Shown here in pieces: positions 49,209 to 64,000 of a stretch of DNA of 64,000 nt. The translations under genes were made by a program, and so were the position numbers. The stretch lies in NCBI RefSeq assembly GCF_051014445.1, contig NC_135147.1, positions 29,974,479 through 30,038,478 on the forward strand, given 5' to 3'. The stretch is from Colletes latitarsis. Taxonomy: Eukaryota > Arthropoda > Insecta > Hymenoptera > Colletidae. Each line of letters starts with the position of its first letter. Positions within the stretch are counted from its first letter, which is position 1. The notes beneath the pieces were generated by a model. The model did not search any database, was not told the origin of the DNA, and saw only the letters and a list, made by a program, of their open reading frames with translations.

Positions 49209-49216
49209 TCACGTGA
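49209..49216. promoter_or_regulatory. TCACGTGA M-box / CLEAR-like site
   Basis: Perfect 8-bp palindrome TCACGTGA between Vha44 and RTF2. Established knowledge: MiT/TFE factors (Mitf in Drosophila) drive V-ATPase subunit genes through M-box/CLEAR motifs of this form. Its place upstream of Vha44 suggests that role here. A second core CACGTGAC is at 48647-48654. Occupancy is inferred, not shown. Confidence 0.5.
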
Positions 49217-49903
49217 TGACAATTGTGTGCTGCTGCCTTACGACCCGCCCGGCAACTAAAACATAAACTGAAAGCCAGCATCATCAGCTAACACGGGACC
49301 GCCTGCAACGATCGGTACTATTGCCAATACTTGAAAACTTTCGTTCTCAACTTTCGATAGACGCGTTAAACGAGTTACAAATTTCTTATTTTACTAATAA
49401 TTCGTTCTTTACATACTGCAAACTTTTGTCGTAACAACGACGCATATATTTCTTCGATGTTTAACAAAATTATGCTCGGGCAGAAACGTTTTTAGTACAA
49501 ACGGAAAGTTGGTAACATTGATACTCGTTTACTTGGATATTATAACTCATTGGTTCCCAATCTTCCGATCTTATTGACCTTTAACAAAATTAGATTTAAT
49601 TCACCGATCCTTTTCTATATTGATGCAAAAATATAGACGTGTATAATTGGCAACAAGTAATACAATATGGATTGATAATTTTATATAAAGTGAAATTAAT
49701 TATTTTATTCGGTAATCTTTAAACGAATACCCTAGTAACTTATCAACGCCCACATAAATCGATTATCATCGAGAGTCGTTGACGACTAGTTGAGAACCCG
49801 TGCTATAATTCATAACAGCATTTGACATAAATCTTGTTAGTCCGACAAGTCATAATTCTTTCTCAATTTTGGTTTAAAGTCTAGACATCGATACATATAC
49901 ATT

Positions 49904-51060
49904 ATGGGTTGTGATGGTGGAACTATTCCTCGTAGAGATGAGCTTGTCAGAGTTAAAAAGAAACCAGAACAGGTAATTTTATAGCCATATTTACGTATGA
50001 CTTGCATACAAACAGTAACATTTTTTGTAATACTACACTATCAAAATTATATACACGTACTTTGTTCATGAGAAAAACAGATTCAATTGTTACATACTTT
50101 ATTAAGTTATACACTAATAAAATGTAACTAAATTTACAGCCAATTTATGTTTTAATGTAATTATTCTTATAGAAAGATAAAGAGGCAGAGCTAGCATTTA
50201 AATGGAGACATTGCACAATAAAACAATTACCACTACAGCCACCAGTAGTTGGTTGTGCTTTGGGTCGTCTGTATAGCAAAGAATCTGTATTGGAAGGTCT
50301 ACTTGATCGAAGTACACTCCCGGAATCAGCACAACATATCAAGAACTTGAAAGATGTAAAAAATCTAAATTTAACACCAAACCCAGCATTTGACAGTAAT
50401 AAAGCAGAAAAAGGAGACTGTTATGCAGATGGAGGCAAAAGTCCATACATTTGCCCAGTTATTGGATTAGAGATGAATGGCAAATATAAATTTTGCTTTT
50501 TATGGTCATGTGGTTGTGTGATGAGCGAACGTGCGCTTAAAGTAATCAAAAGTACAGTAAGTACTTGTGTAGAGATATAAAAGTATGAATAGATTAGAAT
50601 ATAAATGTCTACATGAGTAAAAGAGTTTAATGATTTCTATATTTGCAATGTTTTCTAGATGTGTCATCAATGTCAACAATCCTTCACAGAGACAGATATT
50701 ATTATTATAAATGCAGAAGGTGATGATCTTAAAAAAATGGAAGAAAATATGCCAATTCGCAAGGTTGCTCAGAAAAAATCAAAGAAACAAAAACATAGCG
50801 AAGATATACAAACACAAGATGTTAAACAAGATGAGACACCAAAGAAGAAAATTAAAAAGGAGGAAAAAACTGCTACTTTTAAAAGTAATAGTAATAGAAG
50901 CGAAGCTGAAGATCCAGCATACAAAAAAGTTAAAGAGAACTACAGCGTTGCTAAAGATCCCAAAGCATCTGAAGTCTTTAAAAGTATTTTTACTACCCAT
51001 AAATCTGCGGCGGAACAGGATAGGGCACACTGGATTACATACAATCCATTTTACAACTGA
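49904..51060 (+). CDS. Replication termination factor 2 (RTF2 / RTFDC1)
   Basis: Nuclear RING-like protein that acts at stalled replication forks; in vertebrates it is removed by proteasome shuttles. Exons: 49904-49972, 50173-50556 and 50659-51060, total 855 nt (284 residues), slightly shorter than human. The start MGCDGGTIPRRDELVRVKK is the invariant family N-terminus. The Rtf2 domain has VVGCALGRLYSKESVLEGLL, then YICPVIGLEMNGKYKFCFLW and the Cys-rich half-RING CGCVMSERALK followed by MCHQCQQSF. The C-terminal third is Lys-rich and probably nuclear-localising. Polyadenylation signal AATAAA is at 51161-51166. It converges on MBTPS1. Confidence 0.95.
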
Positions 51061-51934
51061 AATGTTATTAATTTCGATGTAAAAAATTTTAAAAACATAC
51101 AATTAATGTTTTACACTTTAACGGTATTATGTACAGAAATAATTAAAACATACTGCAAATAATAAAATTTGTTCATCTCTCTAAATAAATAATTTTATAC
51201 ATAAAATGGTATAGTCTTATTGTTTTTATCATTTCTTTGATTGTTATAAATCAGGTAATCTATCTTACTTGATAGAAACACTTTTAAATTAAAAGTATTG
51301 TATTGCTGCTTATTGAAATAAATTTTTGTAACAAAAAACTGAATAATATGATTACACTTATGCATAATTAAAACAATAATTATTATATATCACAAGTTAA
51401 TAACAGTGGAAAAAACTTATATATTCCTCTATTAATATTAATATAATATAGTAATCCTCTCGTATATGCTTGTGCATTACAAGCAAATATATATTTTGTA
51501 AATTTAAAAATTAACGTGTTTGGTAAAATACATGTACAAACATATAAACTGCTATTAATGATAAATTCAAAACTATATCTTTACAATCTGTTGGAAGTGC
51601 AAATTTATATTTATTTTCCTCATATTTCATTAACATTCTTCCGTATTTATTCATAATGATGAACCTATATTTTGATTCAATTTTATTTACGCGATCAAAT
51701 GAAGAAATAATATAGCGATTTTGCATTTTTACTTATGTATATCAACAGAAATATGCACATGTATAGAATGAATTAGTGACACACAAAATTTATCAAAATA
51801 ATTTATATAAATTTTAAACGTATCTTGAGTACTGTAAGTTTAAAGGCACGTAATATAGTTTGTTATTTTGTAAGCGTTTACCACAGATAATTAAATATTA
51901 TCTTGCATTGGTTAAAGGTTTGTCAGATGTAAAG
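51061..51934. other. Convergent spacer RTF2 / MBTPS1
   Basis: About 870 bp of very AT-rich DNA holding both 3' UTRs. The short minus-strand frame at 51511-51726 has no support. No repeat family was recognised. Confidence 0.5.
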
Positions 51935-56459
<4,525 letters not shown>

Positions 56460-57755
56460 ACTATTAATATCAGCTGAAAAATATAAACAAGAAGTTGAAT
56501 TACCAAAGAATCATTTATTAACTTTTACATTCTTTCGATGTTGTTATTGATTATTAATGATAAAAACTAGTTTATAGTTAATTTCGATTATGAAAACGTA
56601 ACTGTATTGCAGTTTTTAGTTGTAATTTGTTAAACTTACATGTAGTAGAAATACATAATTTATTAAACAGTGTTTTTCTCGATCATGCTTCTTTTGATGG
56701 TTTGGATAATATAGAAGCTAATGTAATATACGTTTATTTGGTTAATTTTTAAGAAATTCAAAAACGGCCTATAGGCGTCTTTTTATTGTCAAAATTTTGT
56801 TTTGATGTCATAACCTCAACGTTTCCAAAATAAAGATTTGCTTCGATTGAAAAATCGAAGTGTTCGAAACATGCATGTTTGTTTAATATTTCCACGTTCC
56901 TTACTTCTTTGTAGTATAATCGATGTATTTTATTGCGAATAAATTGCACCTACGAACAATGAACAAACAAATCATAATGCACTGTATTATCGTACTGTTT
57001 ACAGAATTTCACATTGCACAGTGGTGATGTTAGTAACAGAAATTGTATTCTTATTGTTTGTTCGTCACGAAAAGAATGAAATAATACGTCAATTGTGTTT
57101 TATGTATACGAGAAATATTATTTTGTAAAGAGTATCGTTCGTTTACTGAAGAAATTTCATGTAAATTACTTCGTACGAAACTGAACGAAGGTAAATAATT
57201 TATGCAATAATTTAACCTCTTATAGGTATAAATTTATATTTATAAATACATATTTTACAACGTAAGTACATGGATTTTAACGTATATAGATTGTTTATGT
57301 GGAATATTAGTTATTTTACAATTTTTAATACGAAGTTCGGAAGCACATGTCATGCATATATGCTGTTTGACTTTTATATGCACGTGACAGTTGATTGTCA
57401 AAAGTGTTTAATTACCGCGAAACTTATAAAAAACATCTGTTAAGTGATTTTTAGGTTTTGATGAGACTTTACAGGTTTATAGAATGGCCAAAAATAAAAT
57501 ACACGTATTATATTTTTTTCAGCAGTAATAAATCAAGTTTAGGGGATGAAACTACTCCCCAAAGTTGTCTTTTGATACTTTTTCTTTTCCCTTGTTGATG
57601 ATATTTTATTTGTATTGCACGAATATTTGCATTACAATATTTGAAACACTTGTATTTACGAGATTATTTTTAGTTCAACATAATTATTTTAAATATATTA
57701 TTTAATGAAAATTTGTAGTGTTTCATATTATGTGCAGAAAGTGAATAATTTCATA
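56460..57755. promoter_or_regulatory. Divergent region MBTPS1 / GTF3C3
   Basis: 1.3 kb, AT-rich, between outward-reading genes. It contains a CACGTG core at 57381-57386. A possible 5'-UTR splice acceptor (tatgtgcag) ends at 57736, just before the GTF3C3 start, and favours the ATG at 57756 over one at 57705. No gene is supported; the small minus-strand frame 56758-56949 shows no domain. Confidence 0.45.
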
Positions 57756-60700
57756 ATGGCATCTAGTATGGATGAAGAGACATTAATTGAAATAAATTTG
57801 TCATCATCGGCTTGCAAAGACAACATGACGCTCAATGAAACAAGCACAATAGCATCAGTGATCATAGAAGAGCTGGATGAAAATGCTCTTAGTAATATGA
57901 ATGTAGATATGACAGAATTTGTTGAAGCAAATGCTTTAGAAATCAAAGATCTAACTCAAGATATTATACCAGACACATATTCTGAACAAAGTAGTTCTGT
58001 CATGGATGTTACTATAGATGTAGAAGATCAAGATATATTATTAACTGCAGATGAAGAAGATAAATTAACAAAACAGTTCTTAAACGGTGAATTAACATTC
58101 TCTGAATATTCTTTACAAATGGATCAAGGTGTAGATGTAGAGACTTTAGAAACTGACTACCCTACTAGGTAGTACACCAGTAAATAATTCTTATATATAA
58201 TGTGAAACACCTGGCAACATATTCTTCTATTTTTAGAAATGATAATGAGAATGAAGAAATAGAAACAAATATATCTGTTTATCGTAAAGCACCAAGAAGA
58301 AATAAACGAAAAAAAAGGACACTTCCTCCAGTTCTGCAAGGTCTCATGGGTGAAGCAAATTTAAGATTTGCCAGAGGAGATACAGAATTAGCTGCTCAAA
58401 TATGTATGGAAATAATTAGGCAAGTGGCTTTTCCAAAATTAAGATGCACACAGCAGTGTTTGTGGATTGTAAGACTTACAAAAGAAAGAATTGTCAACAA
58501 TCTGGATATATTGATTGATCATTAAAGCAGTCACCTGGCAAATGAAAGCTCCGACAGATTGATCAATTCTTTTTTTTTTTCCAAATACTCATAATCCATA
58601 ACAGCTGCTGCAAACAAAAAAAGGACATTTTATTTTGAGATTATAAAATAAAATGGTACAAATATTGCGACTTTTCTTTAGACAAGTGCCAAGTGCTCCA
58701 GAACCATTTCACACATTGGCAATGATATATGAGGCAGATCAACCAGAAAAATCGTTACAATTTGCTTTAATAGCGGCGCATCTAAGTCCTAGAGATGCTG
58801 ATCAATGGGTACGATTAGCGAATATGTCATTGGAGAAAGGAGACATTAAACAAGCTATTACATGTTATAATAAAGCAATTCAAGCAAATCCAAAAGATAT
58901 AAACTTGTACGAAACGCGAGCACGTCTTCTAGAACGAAACGGAGATAAAAAAGCTTATTTAAGAGGATTTTCAAAATTAGTTCATCAGTTGGAACCTGAA
59001 GATGGTAATAACATAATTAAATATGCTAAGATGTTGGCTAAACGATACATGGAGGAGAATAACAATGAACAAGCATTAGATGCAATGGAAAATATTTTTT
59101 CAAAGTGTCCCTCTTTCATTACTTTGGAAGAAGTTAATATCATGACTGAAATATTAATAGCACTGAAAAGATTTAGAAGATGTTTAAATATTTTAACGAA
59201 ATATACGACGATCTGGGTCAAATATAAAAATATCAATGATATACAGAAAGAAGAATTAGAAGATAAGGATTTAGGCGAAATAGAAGCCTGTGGAATACCG
59301 GACGATGTTGTTGTCGATTTAAAAGCAAAATTTCTTATAATTCTTATTGAATTAGATCAAATGAAACTGGCTGAAAATCTTCTCCCTAAATTTTATTTGA
59401 ACGAAAATCCAGAAATTTCTGGAGATCTTTTCTTAGATATTGCAGAAACTCTAATGGGAAAAAAAGAATTCGAACATGCTTTAGCGTTATTAGATCCATT
59501 AGTAAATAGTAATAATTATAGTTTAGCTGCAGTGTGGTTACGACACGCGGAATGTTGGGTTGGCTGTAAAGATTTAAAAAAAGCGATAAAATCTTATGAA
59601 GTTGTTACAAAATTATCATTTCAGCATTTAGGCGCAAGAACAGCTCTAGCCAAACTTTATCAACTAAAGGGTCAGTACAACAAAGCAATAGAAGTTCTTG
59701 ATCAAGATCCCGAATCGGATACTTTAGATCCTGAAGTAGTTTACCGAAGAACGTTGCTTCTTTTTAAAGTAAAGAGATACGATGAATATTTTCGATCTGG
59801 TATGTTACTCTTCTCCAGACACTGTGTTCATTTAAGAAGCAAAGTCGAGTTAAATGCATTGACTAGAGCATATGGAACACGACAGCGAATAGACTCATTG
59901 AAACTTCATAGACTGTCGCGCGGAGAGAAATTTGAGGAAGAAAATGCACCAATCTTTCTCAATACCACGGAATTAAGCGAAAAGAATGAATACTTCTTGC
60001 TCGTGCAAATGTGTAAATTAGCTTGCAAACTAAAGAGATATGGTTTACTGCAGAGAATATGTTTGAGTGCTTTAACATCAAAGAGATTTGAAAAGAGAAA
60101 CACTCAGATTATGTTTTTATGCTTGCTGTCCTGTATTTATAATAACGATTCCTATCATGGGTATAACATTGTGCGGCAATTAATACGCGTTTGTCACAGG
60201 CCAAATACTTGGAATTTGTTAAACATTATTATACAAGACGCTCAAGATTGCAGACACAATAGGTTCATTATGCGTCTTCTTGGAAGAGAAGATGTATTTT
60301 CTCACTTAAATATATTGCATGCAAATAACTGCCTTGTTTCGGGAACATATAAATATGCCCTCAACGATTATATTTCTCTTTTTAAAGTCGCACCTAATGC
60401 ATTATTGGCATTACTTATCGGTGTAACATTATTACAAATGGCGTGCCAAAAATTTTCTGTTAACAAAAATCAACTTGTAATTCAAGGTAATTATGTATGT
60501 ACGATATATGTTACTTTATTTAAGGGATATTTTTTTCGAATCAAAAATAGGTAATACTTTTTCGAATAATTGTTTAAGATATTTCGAATATTTTCTGTAT
60601 TTTGTATCTTATTTTGTTTTAGCTATTGCTTTTTTGAAGAAATATTGTCAATTACGGGGCGAAGATGGTAAACAGGAAACGTATTACAATATGGGCCGTG

Positions 60701-60903
60701 CATTCCATCAAATTGGGTTATTACCAGCAGCTGTACATTTTTACAAATTAGTACTCAACGAAGATCCTGGAGAAATAGTAAAAGAGAACTCGTATCTTTT
60801 AGATTTGAAACAAGAAGCTGCTTTTAATTTGCATCTTATTTACTTAGATTCAGAAAATTTCTTGTTGGCAAGAATGTACCTTGAAAAGTACATTACAGTT
60901 TAG
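57756..60903 (+). CDS. General transcription factor 3C polypeptide 3 (TFIIIC subunit, TPR protein)
   Basis: TPR-rich subunit of TFIIIC that contacts TFIIIB and recruits RNA polymerase III to tRNA genes. Exons: 57756-58168, 58237-58419, 58682-60486 and 60623-60903, total 2682 nt (893 residues), near the human 886. The N-terminus is acidic; a basic patch (RKAPRRNKRKKRT) precedes the first TPRs, LMGEANLRFARGDTELAAQI. Other landmarks are SLQFALIAAHLSPRDADQWV, AAVWLRHAECW and QDCRHNRFIMRLL. The C-terminus has YYNMGRAFHQIGLLPAAVHF. Start 57756 (MASSMDEE) was chosen because a likely 5'-UTR acceptor lies between it and an upstream in-frame ATG at 57705. The intron after 58419 begins with GC, not GT. 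It ends only about 0.2 kb before LIG4. Confidence 0.93.
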
Positions 60904-61111
60904 AGTAAGAATGTTAATTTACCGATTTCAAATGTAAGATAAACCATAATTTTGTAAATAAACTTGTGAATATTTTTATATAAATTGAAGCATTTTTATA
61001 ACTGAACCTTCTAGTCTTAAATGTTATTATCTAATTTGTATTTTTTATCGTAAACAATGTCGTTGAGCGATTAATGATTATTACATGTTCTGTAGCTGCT
61101 ACACAAGTGAA
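60904..61111. promoter_or_regulatory. Short GTF3C3-LIG4 intergenic gap
   Basis: 208 bp between the GTF3C3 stop and the LIG4 ATG on the same strand. A polyadenylation signal AATAAA lies at about 60957-60962. What remains is very small for a separate LIG4 promoter. A possible acceptor (tgttctgtag) ends at about 61094, hinting at an upstream 5'-UTR exon. Confidence 0.5.
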
Positions 61112-64000
61112 ATGAGTGTGACATTAGCTGCCAAAATTGAATTTGTGAAATTATGTAATGTCTTGGAAGAAATCAAGAAGGCACGTGTTGCTAAGAGAGC
61201 CGAGATTTTAGAGAAGTTCATCAAGCAATGTCGTCTTGCTGGCCTCAAACATAAAACGGAATGCCCAGATGCGGTATAGTTATATACTCATTAATTAAAT
61301 TTTCTTAACAATGAATAATTCGATTTCTCAAAATAAATAATTTACCGCCATAATAATTAAGAATTTATATCATTAGGATGTTTCACTATTCTCTATAATG
61401 AGATTACTTTTACCGGGCCGTGAACGAGAACGTGGAGCGCACAATTTAAAAGAAAAATCCCTTGCTAATCTTTATGTTCGCGTATTTTGTTTGGGTAAAG
61501 GTAGCAAGGATGCAAATAATCTTGTACAATACAAGTGAGATTATTATTGGATATTTTTTTCTACTTAGCATTAATATTGTATTATCATTGTCCATATTAA
61601 AATAAAGATAATATTGTTTTAGAACTCCAACAACAAAAAAGATTACAGGATCTGACTTTGCAGAGAAAGCTTATTGGATTCTACGAAATCGGTTACCACA
61701 CGAGAGTTCTGGTTTCACGATAGAACGAATCAATTTATTCCTTGATAATATATCATCGAAAAACGACAATATTCGGCAAAAGGATGAAACGTTTAAAGTT
61801 TTGTTGGGGAAAACAAATGCATTGGAGTTTAAATGGATAACGCGAATAATACTTAAAGATTTGAAACTCGGTATCGGAACGAAGAGGATATTACAAGGTT
61901 TCTTTTTTACATCAACGTTGATCTATCACTTTGAATCCATGGAAAACAATAACAATTTTTATTTTTTCAGTTTTTCACCCAGATGCAAATGCACTGTCTG
62001 ATGTATCAACAGATTTACGTCAGATCTGCGAAACATTATCTGATCCCCAGTTGAGATACCACCATGATATTCAAATTTTCTCTCATTTTAAACCCATGTT
62101 GTTAGAAAGATGTAGGATTGAAGATACAAAGACACTTTTCAGTAAAGGTGAACAATATTTTGTACAAACGAAATATGATGGTGAACGATCTCAGATGCAT
62201 ATGAAAGATGGCAAATATAAATACTTTACAAGACAAGGATACGATATTACAAAGAACTACGGTTATGGGGAAACTAGTTCATCAGGTATAGTTTAAATAT
62301 ACTGCAAATAAACTTAAATTCATCTTTCTATTACAAAAAAATTTTACTTCAGGTTTTATGAGTAGTGTATTTAATAGACTTTTGAAACCGCAATGTAAAT
62401 CAATAATTTTGGATGGTGAATTAATGGGTTGGCACAAAGAGAAGAAACTATTGAGTACACAAGGGATGAATTTTGACGTTAAAAAGCTTTCAGAAAATAG
62501 TCACCATCAGCCGTGTTTTATTGCATTAGATATTATTCTATATAATGATGTTTTACTTATTAATGAACTTTACGAAAAAAGACTAAAAATATTAGAAGAT
62601 GCGTTTAAGGAAGAAGAGGGCTGTTTAATGTTGTGTAAATCCATTAAAATTTCTCAGAGGGAAGAATTATGCACAGTATTCAATGAAAGTATACAAAATA
62701 AGGAAGAAGGAATTGTACTAAAAAAATATGACATGAAATATAAACCCAACGTACGAGATGGCAGTAATTGTTATAAAATAAAAGCTGAGGTAATACTCTC
62801 TTTTTAAAAGTATTTATTTATATTATCAACTTTTATTTTATTCGAACAATAACATTGCAGTATTCGGATAATTTAGTGAAAGATGTAGATTTGATTATTG
62901 TCGGCGGTTATTATGGCGAAGGAAAATTTATGGGTTTAATGAAAAGTTTTCTAATGGCAGTAGCTTCCCCGTCAAATGTTCCAGGAGAGAATCCCTCAAA
63001 ATTCTCATCTGTTGTATCAGTCAGCAATGGCTTATCTATGGAAACGTTGAAAGAACTTTGGAAAAGATTCGAAGGTAAATGGCAGAACGAATGTCCTGAA
63101 AATGTGTCTCCTCCTAGGGTAAGTATTTGTAAAATATACATATAGGATGAGGATAAAATATCGAATAATCGTTCGAGATGTTTCGGTATTTTCTCCTCCT
63201 ATTGTATAATGTTATTAATATATTTTAGCTAGATCCACCAAATAAATGGATTCGTCCTGAAGAATCTATTATTTTTACAATACGAGCTACAGAGATGACA
63301 CAAAGTAAGGATTATCCAACAGGGTATAGCTTACGATTCCCAAGAGTGATGGATGTTAGAACTGATAAACCATGGTATAGCGTTTGCACTAAAACGGAAC
63401 TGTTATCGCTAATTAAAGTATGTGCAATTAAATGAATAAATTTCAATTACTTCCTATATGTTATAATCTTCATATGTGTAAATAGCGTGTTTTATTGTTA
63501 CACAGGATTCGAGGCCGATTCAAAAGCTAACAAAGCGAGATGTAGATTGCAATGATACAGAAGAAGCTCCCAAAAGCAAAGTACGTAGGACGAAACAATG
63601 CTCGTCATTATTTGAAGAGAAGTCATCGAAATCTAATATTCTTAACGATTCGCCGATTTATCTCACACGACTTTTTGACACTAAAGAAATATGTGTAATA
63701 AATGGAGACAATGAGTTGTCCAAAACAGACATTGAAGAAATTCTTTTGCAACATAGAGCGAAAGTGGTTAAAAATCCATTAAAAGAAAACTATTGCGTGA
63801 TTGTTGGTAACGTTAAACCGGTACAAATATAAGCTTTGTTCTTCCATTACGTTACCAGCGAACCTTGACTAATAATAAATTTTCTAGGCAAGAGCAAAGA
63901 ATATCATAGAAAGTAAAGAGTACGACGTAGTATCGTTGGATTGGTTCAAACGAGTTACCAAAGAAGAAAATTGGTCGTCGTTACAAGATTTTCTACCATG
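61112..64000 (+). CDS. DNA ligase IV (LIG4), 3'-partial
   Basis: ATP-dependent ligase that joins double-strand breaks in non-homologous end joining with XRCC4. Exons: 61112-61273, 61377-61534, 61623-61897, 61971-62285, 62353-62789, 62861-63118, 63229-63417, 63506-63820 and 63888 to the window edge; 740 complete codons are visible of about 900 expected. The N-terminal DNA-binding domain includes LLLPGRERERGAHNLKEK and TRIILKDLKLGIG. The catalytic lysine is in motif I, QTKYDGERSQMHM; later motifs are SIILDGELMGWH, ALDIILYND, EEGIVLKKYD and DLIIVGGYYGEGK. The OB-fold ends with LRFPRVMDVRTDKPW. The first BRCT domain starts near SPIYLTRLFDTKEICVINGD and is cut by the window end at about VVSLDWF. 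Met 61112 (MSVTLAAK) is preferred; an in-frame ATG at 61085 is possible. Confidence 0.95.

Larger units (their letters stand above)
47698..49903. promoter_or_regulatory. Divergent region Vha44 / RTF2
   Basis: 2.2 kb between outward-reading genes. It should contain the 5' UTRs and promoters of both; a non-coding first exon of Vha44 is likely here but cannot be placed. Two CACGTG E-boxes are present (48647-48652 and within 49209-49216). A Tc1/mariner-type end fragment occupies about 48218-48450. The GC-richer segment at about 49190-49310 is the best candidate for a core promoter. Confidence 0.5.

Noticed and set aside
58423..58525. GTF3C3 exon 2 continuing into VAFPKLRCTQQCL
   Set aside because: Not conserved in the family and ends at a stop; the conserved text resumes at 58682, so this is intron.

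Overview
The window is nuclear DNA of an insect. Genes have short introns and canonical splice sites, non-coding DNA is very AT-rich, and every recognisable gene is a single-copy animal gene in its insect form. The sharp contrast between GC-rich exons (the myosin at 2480-12038) and AT-rich exons (HAT1, MTAP, GTF3C3, LIG4) is the compositional patchwork known from Hymenoptera. A bee or close relative is my best inference, but nothing here proves the order or species. No tRNA, rRNA, CRISPR array or prokaryotic gene was seen.

Layout, left to right. 2480-12038 (+): most of a MyTH4-FERM unconventional myosin of the Sisyphus/Myo10A type, with its N-terminal exon(s) outside the window. 15358-18730 (-): condensin I subunit Cap-G. 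19280-19922 (-): mitochondrial ribosomal protein mL54. 20233-25020: an accessory block made of two large foldback (inverted-repeat) structures, the second with a 78-79 bp minisatellite in its loop. 25194-27111 (+): TBC-domain RabGAP GRTP1. 27647-28524 (-): TIM14/DNAJC19. 28840-29284 (-): dynein light chain DNAL4. 30232-31997 (+): histone acetyltransferase HAT1. 32587-34234 (+): MTA phosphorylase. 36256-47697 (-): V-ATPase subunit C (Vha44), with a His/Asp-rich cassette exon deep in a 7.8 kb intron. 49904-51060 (+): RTF2. 51935-56459 (-): site-1 protease MBTPS1. 57756-60903 (+): TFIIIC subunit GTF3C3. 61112 to the window end (+): DNA ligase IV, cut off inside its first BRCT domain.

The genes do not form one pathway. 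They cover chromosome condensation, mitochondrial translation and import, dynein transport, histone acetylation, methionine salvage, lysosomal acidification, replication-fork control, SREBP/ATF6 processing, Pol III transcription and DNA end joining. Three pairs are divergent and may share regulatory DNA: DNAL4/HAT1, Vha44/RTF2 and MBTPS1/GTF3C3. GTF3C3 and LIG4 lie head to tail with about 0.2 kb between stop and start.

Exon boundaries were read by eye from GT/GC-AG sites with reading-frame continuity. Every complete gene model given here sums to a multiple of three. Mobile DNA includes two hAT-like MITEs (one with a perfect 8-bp duplication), a TA-flanked TIR element carrying a nested TTAA-flanked element, and a dispersed DNA transposon present in introns of both the myosin and Vha44. 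I saw no convincing new functional system. The most unusual structures are the two foldback blocks, the Vha44 cassette exon and a GC-AG intron in GTF3C3.
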